A stretch of 64,000 nt of DNA from Candidatus Aalborgicola lynettensis (lineage in GTDB: Bacteria > Pseudomonadota > Gammaproteobacteria > Burkholderiales > Burkholderiaceae_C): the NCBI GenBank assembly GCA_016719405.1, contig JADJZE010000001.1:186001-250000 (forward strand), given 5' to 3'. Made by a program: the position numbers and the translations under genes. Below are positions 1 through 9,126 of the stretch, piece after piece. The notes beneath the pieces are model-generated. The model saw nothing but the letters and a program-made list of their open reading frames with translations. It did no database searches and was not told where the DNA came from. Every line of letters starts with the position of its first letter. Within the stretch, counting starts at the first letter, position 1.

Positions 1-1323
1 GGCACCCGAGATCTGGCCCATGGCTTTTTGCGTGGCCTGCAGCGGTGCAAGCCCTTCCTCGCCCATGATGCGCTCCACGTTCTCCACCACCACAATGGCG
101 TCGTCCACCACAATACCAATCACCAGCACCATGCCAAACATGGTCAGCACGTTGATGGACATGCCCAGCGCCAGCAGCGCGGCAAAGGTGCCCAGCAGCG
201 CCACAGGTACCACGATGGTGGGGATGATGGTGTAGCGCCAGTTTTGCAAAAACAGAAACATCACCAGAAACACCAGCACCACGGCTTCCACCAGTGTCTG
301 GGCCACTTGGGTGATGGAGATCTTCACAAACCGCGAGCTGTCGTAGGGAATGGTCCAACTCACGCCTTTGGGAAAGTAGGTCTGCAACACGGCCATGCGT
401 TCGCGCACGGCCTGGGCGGCGGCCATGGCATTGCCGCTGGGCGACAGCTGCACGCCAATGCCCACGGCCGGCTTGCCGTTCAGGCGGGCCGAGGTGGCAT
501 AACTCTGGGCGCCCAGCTCGATGCGGGCCACGTCTTTCAGGCGCACGGTGGAGCCGTCCTGGTTGGCGCGCAGGGCGATGTTGCCAAACTGCGCGATGCT
601 GCCCAGTTGCCCGTTCACCACCACGGTGGCGGCCATACTTTGGCCGGTGATGTTGGGCAGCTCGCCAATGGCGCCAGATGAAACCTGGGCGTTTTGTGAG
701 CGGATGGCAGCGTTGACTTCGGCAGCGGACAGGTTGAAGGCAGCCAGCTTGGCCGGGTCCAGCCACACGCGCATGGCACGTTCGGTGCCGAACAACTGGG
801 CCTGGCCAATGCCCGGCAGGCGCTGCAGCTCGGGCACGATGTTGCGCGAGGCGTAGTCACCCAGCGCAATCGTGTCGAGCTCCGGGTTGTCGCTGGAGAG
901 CATGGTAAACAGCAGGAAGTTGGAGCGCGACTTGTCCACCCGCACGCCCTGTTGCGTCACCGCCGAGGGCAGGCGCGGGGTGGCGCGTGACAGGCGGTTT
1001 TGCACGTCCACCTGGGCCAGGTCGGGGTTGGTGCCGGTCTCAAAACTCAGCGTGATGCTGCCCGAGCCGTCGGCCTGCGCTACCGACTCCATGTAGATCA
1101 GGCCGGGGGAGCCATTCATCTCGCGCTCGATCACGGAGAGCACGCTGTCTTCCAGCGTCTGGGCCGACGCGCCGGGGTAGGCGGTGTTGATGACGATGGA
1201 CGGCGGCGCCACCGGCGGGTACTGTGAGATGGGCAGCTGCGTGATGGCTACGCCGCCCATGACCAAAATGAAGAGCGCGATCACCCATGCAAAGATGGGA
1301 CGCTTGATAAAAAACTGGGCCAT
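1..1323 (-). CDS. RND multidrug efflux pump, inner-membrane permease (AcrB/MexB type), truncated by the window edge
   Basis: This is the N-terminal 441 residues of a roughly 1,050-residue proton-driven pump that exports drugs and other amphiphiles through a tripartite envelope complex. The start at 1323 gives MAQFFIKRPIFAWVIALFIL, the typical first transmembrane helix of the HAE1 family, followed by the porter-domain signature ISQYPPVAPP. Near the window edge the sequence LVDDAIVVVENVER places two aspartates at residues 407 and 408, the same numbering as the proton-relay pair of AcrB. The start lies 12 bases after the stop of the adaptor gene, so the two form an operon. An outer-membrane channel gene may follow beyond the window. 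Family assignment is firm; substrates cannot be read from the sequence. Confidence 0.93.
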   Translation of the reverse strand, partial: MAQFFIKRPIFAWVIALFILVMGGVAITQLPISQYPPVAPPSIVINTAYPGASAQTLEDSVLSVIEREMNGSPGLIYMESVAQADGSGSITLSFETGTNPDLAQVDVQNRLSRATPRLPSAVTQQGVRVDKSRSNFLLFTMLSSDNPELDTIALGDYASRNIVPELQRLPGIGQAQLFGTERAMRVWLDPAKLAAFNLSAAEVNAAIRSQNAQVSSGAIGELPNITGQSMAATVVVNGQLGSIAQFGNIALRANQDGSTVRLKDVARIELGAQSYATSARLNGKPAVGIGVQLSPSGNAMAAAQAVRERMAVLQTYFPKGVSWTIPYDSSRFVKISITQVAQTLVEAVVLVFLVMFLFLQNWRYTIIPTIVVPVALLGTFAALLALGMSINVLTMFGMVLVIGIVVDDAIVVVENVERIMGEEGLAPLQATQKAMGQISGA

Positions 1324-1335
1324 GGCGTGCGCCCT

Positions 1336-2583
1336 TTACTGCTTGGCCGACGCTGCAGCGGCCGGCGCAGATGCGGCAGCGGCGGGTGGTGCACCGGGTG
1401 TCCAGGGCACGGCTTTGACCGGGGCACCGGGCACCATCATTTTCTGGAAACCGTCGACGATGACCTGGTCCCCTTCTTTAAGACCGTCCAGAATCACCCA
1501 CTGGTTGTTCTGTGCGTTGCCCACTTTCACGGTGCGCGGGCCGGGTTTGCCATCGGCACCCACCACCAGCACGGTATCGCCCTGGTTGCTGCGGGTTACC
1601 GCCTGCTGGGGCAGCAAAATGCCTGCGGGCAGCTCGGCCTGCGACAGGCGCACCCGCACGTATTGGCCGGGCAGCAGCAGGCCGTCGGCGTTGGGCACTT
1701 CGGCACGCAGGGTGATCTGGCCGCTGCTCGCGTCCACCGTCAGGTCAGAGAACAGCAGTTTGCCGGCGTGGGCCAGTTCGGTGCCGTCTTCCAGCACTAC
1801 CCGCACCGGCACCGAGCCATCACCGGCGGCGCGCAGCTGCTTGGCGGCAATGGCCTTGCGCAAGCGCAGCACTTCGGCGCTGCTTTGGGTGAAGTTCACA
1901 TACACGGTGTTGGTTTGCTGGATCACGGCCATCTGGGTGGCCTCGGTCGCACTCACCAGCGCCCCTTCGGTCACCAGGGCCTGGCCGATGCGCCCGGAAA
2001 TGGGGGCTGTGACGCTGGCGTAGTCCAGGTTGATGCGCGCCGTTTGTACCGCCGCCTTGGCGGTGGCCAGGTCCGCTTCGGCCTGCTTTTGTGTGGTCAG
2101 CAGTGTGGTGAATTCCTGTTTGCTGATGGCGTTGGCCTCTACCAGGGGCTTAAAGCGTTCGATCTGGGCGTTGGCCTGGGCCAGATTGGCCTGGGCCTTG
2201 GCCACGCTGGCCTGCGCGCTGTCCAGGCTGGCACGGTAGGGGGCCGCGTCAATCTGGTACAGCAGTTGACCGGCCTTGACGGTACTGCCTTCGCGGAACA
2301 GGCGCTGCAACACCACCCCGGTGACCCGTGCACGCACCTGCGCCACCCGCACGGCGCTCACGCGCCCGGGCAGCTCGGACTGCAAGGCCACCGCCTGCGG
2401 CGCCACCGTAACCACGCCAACCGTGGCCGGGGGCATGCCGCCGCCCGCGCCACCGGCGCCTGGTGCCGCATCTTTGGCACCGCAGGCGGCCAAGGCCACC
2501 GCCACAGAAATGGACAACAAGGCCCCGCGGCCCAGAAAGTGCGGGGCGCGGGCGTGGCTCACAGGCAGGTGAAACGGCAACAT
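1336..2583 (-). CDS. RND efflux periplasmic adaptor (membrane fusion protein, AcrA/MexA family), lipoprotein
   Basis: The 415-residue protein links the inner-membrane pump to an outer-membrane channel. A signal peptide ends in the lipobox LAAC (Cys34), so it is probably a lipoprotein facing the periplasm. The order is as in AcrA: a lipoyl-like half with LPGRVSAVRVAQVRARVTG, an alpha hairpin (SAQASVAKAQANLAQANAQI and the matching arm), the second lipoyl half (YASVTAPISGRIG), then a beta barrel (LPGQYVRVRL) and an Ala/Pro-rich tail. It is the first gene of the operon with the pump. No regulator of the usual TetR type lies immediately upstream; the 5' side is a 359-base intergenic region shared with a divergent antiporter gene. 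Confidence 0.92.
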   Translation of the reverse strand: MLPFHLPVSHARAPHFLGRGALLSISVAVALAACGAKDAAPGAGGAGGGMPPATVGVVTVAPQAVALQSELPGRVSAVRVAQVRARVTGVVLQRLFREGSTVKAGQLLYQIDAAPYRASLDSAQASVAKAQANLAQANAQIERFKPLVEANAISKQEFTTLLTTQKQAEADLATAKAAVQTARINLDYASVTAPISGRIGQALVTEGALVSATEATQMAVIQQTNTVYVNFTQSSAEVLRLRKAIAAKQLRAAGDGSVPVRVVLEDGTELAHAGKLLFSDLTVDASSGQITLRAEVPNADGLLLPGQYVRVRLSQAELPAGILLPQQAVTRSNQGDTVLVVGADGKPGPRTVKVGNAQNNQWVILDGLKEGDQVIVDGFQKMMVPGAPVKAVPWTPGAPPAAAASAPAAAASAKQ

Positions 2584-2771
2584 GGGGATCCCTCGGTTAC
2601 AAAAAGTGGAGCCGGGTGGCAGCAGCGCAGCGGGCTTTGGCCTGGAGGCGGTGGGTTTGGAGGCTCTGAACCCCTGTATGGCTGGTGTTCAAACGCCGCC
2701 GGTGCACTGATGGTTATGAGTATAGTAGCCGATCGGGTCTGCACACGATGGGGTCACAACGGTGTTTACAG

Positions 2772-2796
2772 TGGCAAAGGTGCCCGGTGCTTTGTC
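2772..2796. repeat. 25-base perfect repeat, copy 1 (gene-remnant candidate)
   Basis: Positions 2772-2796 are identical, in the same orientation, to 7101-7125. The second copy encodes the C-terminal DKAPGTFA of the alkyl sulfatase on the minus strand. Read on the minus strand, this copy also gives DKAPGTFA, so it could be a relic of a similar gene end. Flanking similarity is not obvious by eye. Confidence 0.6.
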
Positions 2797-2919
2797 GGCA
2801 GCTGTTGTCGGTACTGGGGCAGTGGTGGCCCTGTGGTGGATGCGGTAATATCGAACGCGGGTGTCCCGCTGTAGTGCGATAGCGCAAGCAGGGCAGGTTC
2901 ATGCGAAGGTCGGGCCGCC

Positions 2920-2936
2920 TCGCGGTTTAACCGCGA
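2920..2936. promoter_or_regulatory. Perfect palindrome tcgcggtttaaccgcga before the antiporter start
   Basis: Arms of 8 bases (tcgcggtt and aaccgcga) surround one central base. The element ends 6 bases before the ATG at 2943 and occupies the place where a Shine-Dalgarno sequence would be; none is otherwise visible. It could be an operator or an RNA hairpin limiting translation. The symmetry is seen directly; the function is inferred. Confidence 0.4.
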
Positions 2937-2942
2937 CCCCTC

Positions 2943-4202
2943 ATGAACCAACCGACCCTGATCCAGGTGATTGGCGCCACGCTTTTTGCCCTGGCTGTCC
3001 TGCACACCTTTTCCACCAAATATTTCGAGCGGCTCTCGCACACGCACCCGCGCCACGCAGGCATCTGGCACCTGCTGGGCGAGGTTGAAGTCGTCTTCGG
3101 CTTCTGGGCCCTGGTGCTGATGTTGTTTATGTTCGGCGTCAGCGGCAAAGCGCAGGCCACCGCCTACCTGGACAGCCGCAACTTCACCGAGCCGCTGTTC
3201 GTTTTTGCCATCATGGTGATCGCAGCCACGCGACCCATCCTGCAGTTCGCCGGGGCCCTGGTGCGCTTGGTGGCGCGCTACGTGCCTTTGCCACAGGGTA
3301 TGGCGCTGTATTTTCTGGTGTTGTCACTGGTGCCGGTGCTGGGCTCTTTTATTACCGAGCCTGCGGCCATGACGCTGGCGGCCTTGATGCTGCGCGACAC
3401 GCTGTTCTCCAAAGACGTGTCCGACAAGCTCAAGTACGCCACATTGGGCGTGCTGTTCGTGAACATCTCGATTGGCGGCACCTTGACCCCGTTTGCGGCC
3501 CCGCCGGTGCTGATGGTGGCCGTTAAATGGAACTGGGACACCTGGTTCATGGTCTCCAACTTTGGCTGGAAGGCGAGCGTGGCGGTGTTGATCAATGCGG
3601 GCTGCGCGATGCTGTTGTTCCGCAAGCAACTAGGGCACATGGCTGCCCGTCCGAAGTCCGACGCTGCGGCTGTGCCCCTGTCCGTGGTGGTGGTGCACCT
3701 GGTCTTTTTGGCGCTGGTGGTGGTGTTCGCGCACCACCCGGCGGTATTCATGGGGCTGTTTCTGTTTTTCCTGGGCTTCGCCACGGCCTACCAGCGCCAC
3801 CAGAACCCCTTGATTCTGCGCGAGGCCTTGCTGGTGGCCTTCTTCCTGGCCGGGTTGGTGGTGCTGGGCGGGCAACAGCAATGGTGGCTGGAGCCGGTCC
3901 TCATGGGTATGGATGCCAATGCCGTTTTCTTTGGCGCAGCGACCTTGACGGCCATCACCGACAACGCCGCGTTGACTTACCTGGGGTCTCTGGTGGAGGG
4001 GCTGACCGATGAGTTCAAGGTGGCCCTGGTGGCCGGGGCGGTGACAGGGGGCGGACTGACCCTGATCGCCAATGCACCCAATCCGGCGGGCGCCGCTATC
4101 CTGAAGGAGAAGTTCTCGGACAACGCCATCCAGCCCTTGGGGCTGTTGATTGCCGCCTTGCCGCCTACATTGGTGGCGGTATTGGCGTTTCGTGTACTGT
4201 GA
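2943..4202 (+). CDS. Putative Na+/H+ antiporter, multi-pass membrane protein
   Basis: The 419-residue product is almost wholly hydrophobic, with about ten to twelve predicted membrane segments. It resembles the family of putative Na+/H+ antiporters (recalled as Pfam PF07399), with the conserved stretches FITEPAAMTLAALMLRD near residues 137-153 and GGTLTPFAAPPVLMVA near 180-195, plus a C-terminal TDNAALTYLGS and NAPNPAG. By family it would exchange cations for protons at the inner membrane; the ion is not proven. Its stop overlaps the GTG start of the P-type ATPase gene (GTGA), so the two are probably translationally coupled. The start follows a palindrome rather than a clear ribosome binding site. 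Confidence 0.8.
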   Translation: MNQPTLIQVIGATLFALAVLHTFSTKYFERLSHTHPRHAGIWHLLGEVEVVFGFWALVLMLFMFGVSGKAQATAYLDSRNFTEPLFVFAIMVIAATRPILQFAGALVRLVARYVPLPQGMALYFLVLSLVPVLGSFITEPAAMTLAALMLRDTLFSKDVSDKLKYATLGVLFVNISIGGTLTPFAAPPVLMVAVKWNWDTWFMVSNFGWKASVAVLINAGCAMLLFRKQLGHMAARPKSDAAAVPLSVVVVHLVFLALVVVFAHHPAVFMGLFLFFLGFATAYQRHQNPLILREALLVAFFLAGLVVLGGQQQWWLEPVLMGMDANAVFFGAATLTAITDNAALTYLGSLVEGLTDEFKVALVAGAVTGGGLTLIANAPNPAGAAILKEKFSDNAIQPLGLLIAALPPTLVAVLAFRVL

Positions 4203-6937
4203 TCCACCCCCACGATATGTCCCGTTCGAGCCTCCCGTCCGGTCAACCTGATAAGCCCACAGTGACGCTGTGGCACGCGCTTTCGCGGCAAGACACTCTC
4301 CAGGCGCTGGCCGTGTTGGATCACGCAGGGCTGGATCACGCACAAGTGCGCAAACGCATCGCACAACATGGGCCCAACAGCCTGCCAGCCGCCAAACGCC
4401 AAGGCGCCTGGCTGCGCCTGGCGCTCCAGTTTCACAATCCGCTGATCTATGTGCTGTTGGTGGCCGGTGTGGTCACCGCCGCCTTGGGCGACCATGTGGA
4501 CGCGAGTGTGATTCTGGGCGTGGTGTTGGTCAACGCCCTGGTGGGTTTTTTCCAGGAGGGCAAGGCCGAGCGGGCGCTGGACGCCGTCAGGGCGATGCTG
4601 CCACGGCGCGCAACCGTGGTGCGCCAAGGAGAACGGCAAGAGGTGGATGCTGTGCAGCTGGTGCCTGGCGACATCGTGCTGCTGGAGGCGGGTGCCCACG
4701 TGCCGGCCGATGTGCGGCTGCTGCGTGCCAAAGGCCTGCGGGTCGATGAATCGGCGCTGACGGGCGAGTCACTGCCAGTCGACAAGGACCATGCGCCGGT
4801 TGCACAAGGTGCCGCACTGGGCGACCGTGCTTCCATGGCCCACGCTGGCGCCACCGTGGTGTCGGGGCAGGGCGCAGGGGTGGTGGTGGCCACCGGCGTA
4901 GCCACCGAAATTGGCCGTATCGGGGCCTTGGTGGGTGAGGTGCAGACCCTGGCCACCCCTTTGACGCGGCGGCTGGATCAGTTCGCCCGCCAGATCACGC
5001 TGTTCATCGTGGTGATCGGGCTGTTCACGTTCCTGTTTGGCCACTATGTGCACGCGATGCCGCCGTTGGCGCTGTTTCTGGCGGTGGTGGGCTTGGCGGT
5101 GGCAGCCATTCCGGAAGGCCTGCCCGCGATCGTGACCATTGTTCTGGCCATCGGGACGCGCAACATGGCCCGCAACCGGGCGGTGGTGCGGCGCCTGCCA
5201 GCGGTCGAGACACTGGGTTCCGTGACAGTCATCTGCACCGACAAGACGGGTACCTTAACCTGCAATGCAATGACCGCCGTGACGCTGATGCTGCCCGCGC
5301 GCACCATCGACGTCAGCGGCTCGGGCTATGTTCCCGAGGGCCGGTTTCACCATGGTGGTGTCGAGGTTGACCGGCAGGATGACGCCATTCAGGAACTGGC
5401 GCTGTGCGCCATGTTGTGCAACGACGCCCGCTTGGTGCGCGACCCGGCCCAGGGTTGGCAGATGCAGGGTGACCCAACCGAGGGCGCGTTGCTCACGCTG
5501 GCCTGCAAGGCGGGGTTAGACCCTGAGCAGGTGGCCCGGTCCAGGCCGCGCATCGATGAGATTCCCTTCGATTCGGTCCACCGCTTTATGGCGACCTTGC
5601 ATTTGGGGCTGGCACAGAACGATCAAGTGATGCTCAAGGGCGCCCCCGAACGGGTGCTGGATCTGTGTGTGCGCGAAGCCAATGGTCAGCCGCTCGACCG
5701 TGGGGCCTGGGAGCGCCGCATGCACTCTGCCGCCCAGGCCGGGCAGCGTGTTCTGGCGCTGGCGCGCTGCGACGAGCCGGACCAGATGGGCAGCCTGTCC
5801 ATCGGAGACATCCAGCCGCGTTTCACCTTGCTGGGCATGGTGGGCATGATCGATCCACCCCGCGAAGAAGCCCGACAGGCGGTGGCCGAATGCCAGCGTG
5901 CCGGTTTGCGGGTGAAGATGATTACAGGTGACCACGTGGTCACCGCCTCCGCTATCGGGCGCCAACTGGGGCTCAATGCCGATCAGGCATTGACCGGGGA
6001 GGTCGTGGAAGGCCTGAGCGACGCACAACTCGGGGCGCGCATCCAACGCACGGACGTGATTGCGCGCGCCAGCCCGGAGCACAAGCTTCGGCTGGTGGCG
6101 GCCCTGCAGGCCCAGGGGGAACTCGTGGCCATGACTGGCGACGGCGTCAACGATGCGCCAGCTCTGAAGGCCGCAGACATTGGTGTGGCGATGGGCCTCA
6201 AAGGCACGGACGCGGCCCGGGCCGCGTCGGACCTGGTGCTCACGGATGACAACTTCGCCACGGTAGCCCGTGCAGTCACACAGGGGCGGGTGGTGTTCGA
6301 CAACATCAAGAAGTCGCTGTTGTTTATGCTGCCAACCAGCGGTGGCGAGGCGGGTGTGATTTTGTTGGCGGTGCTGGCGGGCCTGACCTTGCCGGTAACC
6401 GCAGGGCAAATTCTCTGGGTCAACATGGTCACGGCCGTCACATTGGCCCTGGCGCTGGCCTTTGAGCCCGCAGAGCCGGGTGTGATGCATCGGCCGCCAC
6501 GGCGCCCCGGTGAGCCCCTTGTCACGCGGGTGCTGGCGCAGCGCATCGCCTATGTCAGCGCGTTGATGGTGGCATCCACCTTCGCCGTGTTCGAGTGGGA
6601 GCTGGCGCGGGGCAGTTCCATTGAGGTGGCACGCACTGCAGCAGTCAACATGCTGGTGGTGGGTGAGTTGGTGTACCTGTTCAATGTGCGCCGGTTTACC
6701 GCACACGCGTTCACCCGCGACACACTTCGTGGCAACCCGGTGGCGCTGTGGATGTGCGCCCTGCTGGTGGCGCTTCAGTTGGCTTTTACCTACGCCGCAC
6801 CCATGCAGCGGGTGTTTGCCACAACGTCGCTGGATGCATGGTCCTGGCTGGTTATAGCCTTGATCGGTCTGTTCAAGTTCCTGGCGGTGGAGGCGGAGAA
6901 GGCGTGGCTGAGGCTCCGTCACATCAAGAGCATGTGA
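4199..6937 (+). CDS. Cation-transporting P-type ATPase (P2 type, Ca2+/Na+/H+-ATPase-like)
   Basis: This 912-residue pump has all P-type hallmarks: an N-terminal cation-ATPase domain, the actuator motif TGES near residue 187, PEGLP in helix M4 near 304, the phosphorylated Asp in CTDKTGT near 347, and GDGVNDAP near 646. PEGLP and the C-terminal helices point to the P2 group (SERCA/PMR1 or Na+-pumping types) rather than heavy-metal P1B pumps; no CPC motif or metal-binding N-terminal domain is present. The GTG start at 4199 overlaps the antiporter stop; an ATG at 4217 is the alternative. The pairing with an antiporter suggests joint control of cytoplasmic cations, perhaps pH or salt stress, but the transported ion is unknown. 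Confidence 0.9.
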   Translation: MIHPHDMSRSSLPSGQPDKPTVTLWHALSRQDTLQALAVLDHAGLDHAQVRKRIAQHGPNSLPAAKRQGAWLRLALQFHNPLIYVLLVAGVVTAALGDHVDASVILGVVLVNALVGFFQEGKAERALDAVRAMLPRRATVVRQGERQEVDAVQLVPGDIVLLEAGAHVPADVRLLRAKGLRVDESALTGESLPVDKDHAPVAQGAALGDRASMAHAGATVVSGQGAGVVVATGVATEIGRIGALVGEVQTLATPLTRRLDQFARQITLFIVVIGLFTFLFGHYVHAMPPLALFLAVVGLAVAAIPEGLPAIVTIVLAIGTRNMARNRAVVRRLPAVETLGSVTVICTDKTGTLTCNAMTAVTLMLPARTIDVSGSGYVPEGRFHHGGVEVDRQDDAIQELALCAMLCNDARLVRDPAQGWQMQGDPTEGALLTLACKAGLDPEQVARSRPRIDEIPFDSVHRFMATLHLGLAQNDQVMLKGAPERVLDLCVREANGQPLDRGAWERRMHSAAQAGQRVLALARCDEPDQMGSLSIGDIQPRFTLLGMVGMIDPPREEARQAVAECQRAGLRVKMITGDHVVTASAIGRQLGLNADQALTGEVVEGLSDAQLGARIQRTDVIARASPEHKLRLVAALQAQGELVAMTGDGVNDAPALKAADIGVAMGLKGTDAARAASDLVLTDDNFATVARAVTQGRVVFDNIKKSLLFMLPTSGGEAGVILLAVLAGLTLPVTAGQILWVNMVTAVTLALALAFEPAEPGVMHRPPRRPGEPLVTRVLAQRIAYVSALMVASTFAVFEWELARGSSIEVARTAAVNMLVVGELVYLFNVRRFTAHAFTRDTLRGNPVALWMCALLVALQLAFTYAAPMQRVFATTSLDAWSWLVIALIGLFKFLAVEAEKAWLRLRHIKSM

Positions 6938-7062
6938 GATGGATGCGCCGTTGACCTAGATTGCCCGGTGTCAGTCGTGGTGTCTTTGTAGGTTTGTAGC
7001 ACAGTCCCATGGCAGGTAAGTCGGAGCTCCCGGACCATCGTCTCAAGAGGTCTAATGCGGGG

Positions 7063-7084
7063 AACAGGCTGCCGACTGCCTGTT
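7063..7084 (-). terminator. Hairpin just after the sulfatase stop
   Basis: The arms aacaggc and gcctgtt (7 bp, 8-base loop) lie three bases beyond the sulfatase stop. No T-run follows on the minus strand, so it may only protect the mRNA end or act as a weak terminator between the convergent ATPase and sulfatase genes. Confidence 0.3.
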
Positions 7085-7086
7085 AC

Positions 7087-9069
7087 CTACCGGGTCACGA
7101 TGGCAAAGGTGCCCGGTGCTTTGTCAATGAGGCCAAAAAAGCGCACCAGGTCAATTTTGCTGCCGTCTACTTTGAGGTCGTCGCTCATCAGCGTGTCTTT
7201 GACGCCCGCAGTGCCCGCAATCATCTTCACGAAGATGGTCTTGGTTAAGGTCAAAGTGGCGTTGGCGTTGGCGTTGGCTGCCGGCTCCGCGCGTTTGAAG
7301 TGCAAAACCGAGTTTTCGATCCACAAAACATAAGACTCTTTTAGGTCGGTCAGCACCAGGTTGACTTTGAGGTCTTTGCCCTCGGCTTCCGGTCCGTTCA
7401 GACCGGCGGCCATGGCTTCCAGAAAACGCTCCATGGGGGTTTGCAGCAGCATTTGCATCAGGGTCGCCTTGGAAACCCCTTTGGTAGGCGGGCCGTTGCG
7501 CAACTCGTGCGCGGCGGTCAGGTAGCTGTTGCGCCAGGTAGCCGCCTCGGCCATGTAGCCCATTTGGTCGTAGGTTTTGGCCAATAGTTCTTTAGCGGCA
7601 GTGTTCTTGGGATCGCCAAAGACCGCCTGGTTCAGCAATTCAGCGGCCCAGCGGTATTCACCCTTGTCGAACGCAGTTTGCGCGGCGCTGACAGCTTTGT
7701 CAGATCCGCCCATGAGTTCCAGGTAACGCTTGGCGGATTCTTGTGGGGGCAGGGGATTGAGGTTGGCGGGGTTGCCATCGTAGGCCCCCAGGTAGAACTG
7801 GTACACCGCCTTGACGTTGTGGCGCAGGTCACCGTAATAGCCGCGTGCACCAAAGTAGCCCGAGAGCGATTTGGGCAACTGCACCATATCTGCAATTTCG
7901 CGTGGGGTGTGGCCGGCATTGATCAGGCGCACCGTCTGGTCGTGGGTGTATTTGTAGACATCACGGTGCATGGTGATGAGTTTTTGGATATTGGCATTGC
8001 CCCAGACGGGCCAGTTGTGGGATGCCATGTAGATTTCGGCATCCTTGGTTTGTTCCAGTGCCTGTTCCATGTAATTCGACCAGCGCAGCGCGTCACGCAC
8101 CTTGGCTCCGCGTACCGGCAGCAGGTTGTGCATTTGCTGGCTCATGTTTTCAGCGCCGTCGTAGAGTTTTTTGTCGGGGATGCTGAAGGTCATCTCGGCA
8201 GGGCATTCCGCGCCGGGTACGTTGTAAAACACAAAGTGGACACCATCCACGCTGGCGGGGTGCACTGCCTTGTCGATCAGCAGGTTGGGCGTTGTGATGC
8301 CAATCGTTCCATACGCCACATCTTTGCCCAAGCCGGTGTCCACATTGCCTTTGGCATTGCGCGGCAGGTCGCGACCAAACTGGTAAAGCGAACGCCGAGC
8401 CATGGCGGTTCCCACCATGATGTTTTCACTGGTGGCCTCTTCCATAAAGCCTTCCGGTGCGATGATCGGTATCTTGCGTTGTGCCACCTCGGTGGGCGTG
8501 AGCACACCCAAAACGCCACCAAAATGGTCCGCATGGGCGTGGGTCAGCACCACTGCGGATACGGGTTTATCACCCAAATGCTGGCGGGCAAAGGCCAGCG
8601 CCGCGCTGGAGGTTTCTGGCGCGGTAAGAGGGTCCACCACAATCCAGCCGGTCTTGCCCTCAATGAGGGTCATGTTGGCAATATCAAAACCCCGCAACTG
8701 GTAGACGCCGTCGGTCACTTTGAATAAACCAATATTTGCGTTCAGCTGGGCGTGGCGCCACAGGCTGGGGTTGACCGTGTCTGCCGCCTTTCCATCGAGA
8801 AAGTTGTAGGCATCAAAGTCTTTGAGGACCGTGCCGTCGGCCATGGTGATTTTGCCGGTGGGCTTGGCAATGAAGCCGCGCTGGGCGTTTTCAAAGTCCT
8901 GCTGGTCGCCCAGGTTCAGGTTCTTGGCGAACTCGGCATTGACCTTCAGGGTTTCTGGTGTGGCGTCGCCCGACGTGCCACCGACGCCACTGGTTTTGCT
9001 GCAAGCGGTGATCAGTGTCAGCAGAAACGTCAGCAGGAGCAGGCGGGTTGAGAAATAAGTTTTTTGCAT
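7087..9069 (-). CDS. Alkyl/aryl-sulfatase, metallo-beta-lactamase fold (SdsA1/BDS1-like), lipoprotein
   Basis: The 660-residue product is predicted to hydrolyse alkyl sulfate esters such as SDS, using two zinc ions. A signal peptide ends in the lipobox ITAC, so the enzyme is probably anchored in the outer envelope. The zinc motif THAHADH lies at about residues 176-182, followed by the further metal ligands expected in VPGAECPAEMTF. The middle carries the alkyl-sulfatase dimerisation region (YLELMGG...FDKGEYRWAAELLNQAVFGDP) and the C-terminus the SCP2-like domain ending DKAPGTFAIVTR. The reading frame extends upstream to 9711, but MQKTYF at 9069 with the signal peptide is the sensible start. 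It is divergent from a LysR gene, as often seen for sulfatases. Confidence 0.92.
   Translation of the reverse strand: MQKTYFSTRLLLLTFLLTLITACSKTSGVGGTSGDATPETLKVNAEFAKNLNLGDQQDFENAQRGFIAKPTGKITMADGTVLKDFDAYNFLDGKAADTVNPSLWRHAQLNANIGLFKVTDGVYQLRGFDIANMTLIEGKTGWIVVDPLTAPETSSAALAFARQHLGDKPVSAVVLTHAHADHFGGVLGVLTPTEVAQRKIPIIAPEGFMEEATSENIMVGTAMARRSLYQFGRDLPRNAKGNVDTGLGKDVAYGTIGITTPNLLIDKAVHPASVDGVHFVFYNVPGAECPAEMTFSIPDKKLYDGAENMSQQMHNLLPVRGAKVRDALRWSNYMEQALEQTKDAEIYMASHNWPVWGNANIQKLITMHRDVYKYTHDQTVRLINAGHTPREIADMVQLPKSLSGYFGARGYYGDLRHNVKAVYQFYLGAYDGNPANLNPLPPQESAKRYLELMGGSDKAVSAAQTAFDKGEYRWAAELLNQAVFGDPKNTAAKELLAKTYDQMGYMAEAATWRNSYLTAAHELRNGPPTKGVSKATLMQMLLQTPMERFLEAMAAGLNGPEAEGKDLKVNLVLTDLKESYVLWIENSVLHFKRAEPAANANANATLTLTKTIFVKMIAGTAGVKDTLMSDDLKVDGSKIDLVRFFGLIDKAPGTFAIVTR
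7101..7125. repeat. 25-base perfect repeat, copy 2
   Basis: Identical to 2772-2796. Here it is coding sequence: the minus strand gives the C-terminal DKAPGTFA of the sulfatase. Confidence 0.6.
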
Positions 9070-9126
9070 GTCGGTGTCTCTTCTTGGGGTAGGGTGATTG
9101 TTGTGGGTGCTAAGAAATTCGTCCAA

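Larger units (their letters stand above)
2584..2942. other. Divergent intergenic region between efflux adaptor and antiporter genes
   Basis: This 359-base stretch has no convincing gene. It must hold the promoters of both flanking operons. On the minus strand a tatact -10-like box lies at about 2718-2723, without a good -35. A 25-base segment at 2772-2796 is identical to the 3' end of the sulfatase gene at 7101-7125. A palindrome with 8-bp arms at 2920-2936 lies just before the antiporter start. These are described separately. Confidence 0.6.

Noticed and set aside
28..681. 217-residue open frame on the plus strand, His/Gly-rich
   Set aside because: It is the antisense of the AcrB-type pump gene; composition and lack of family resemblance mark it as a shadow.
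1327..2874. 515-residue plus-strand open frame
   Set aside because: It is antisense to the efflux adaptor gene; no recognisable domain, and the minus-strand protein is clearly real.
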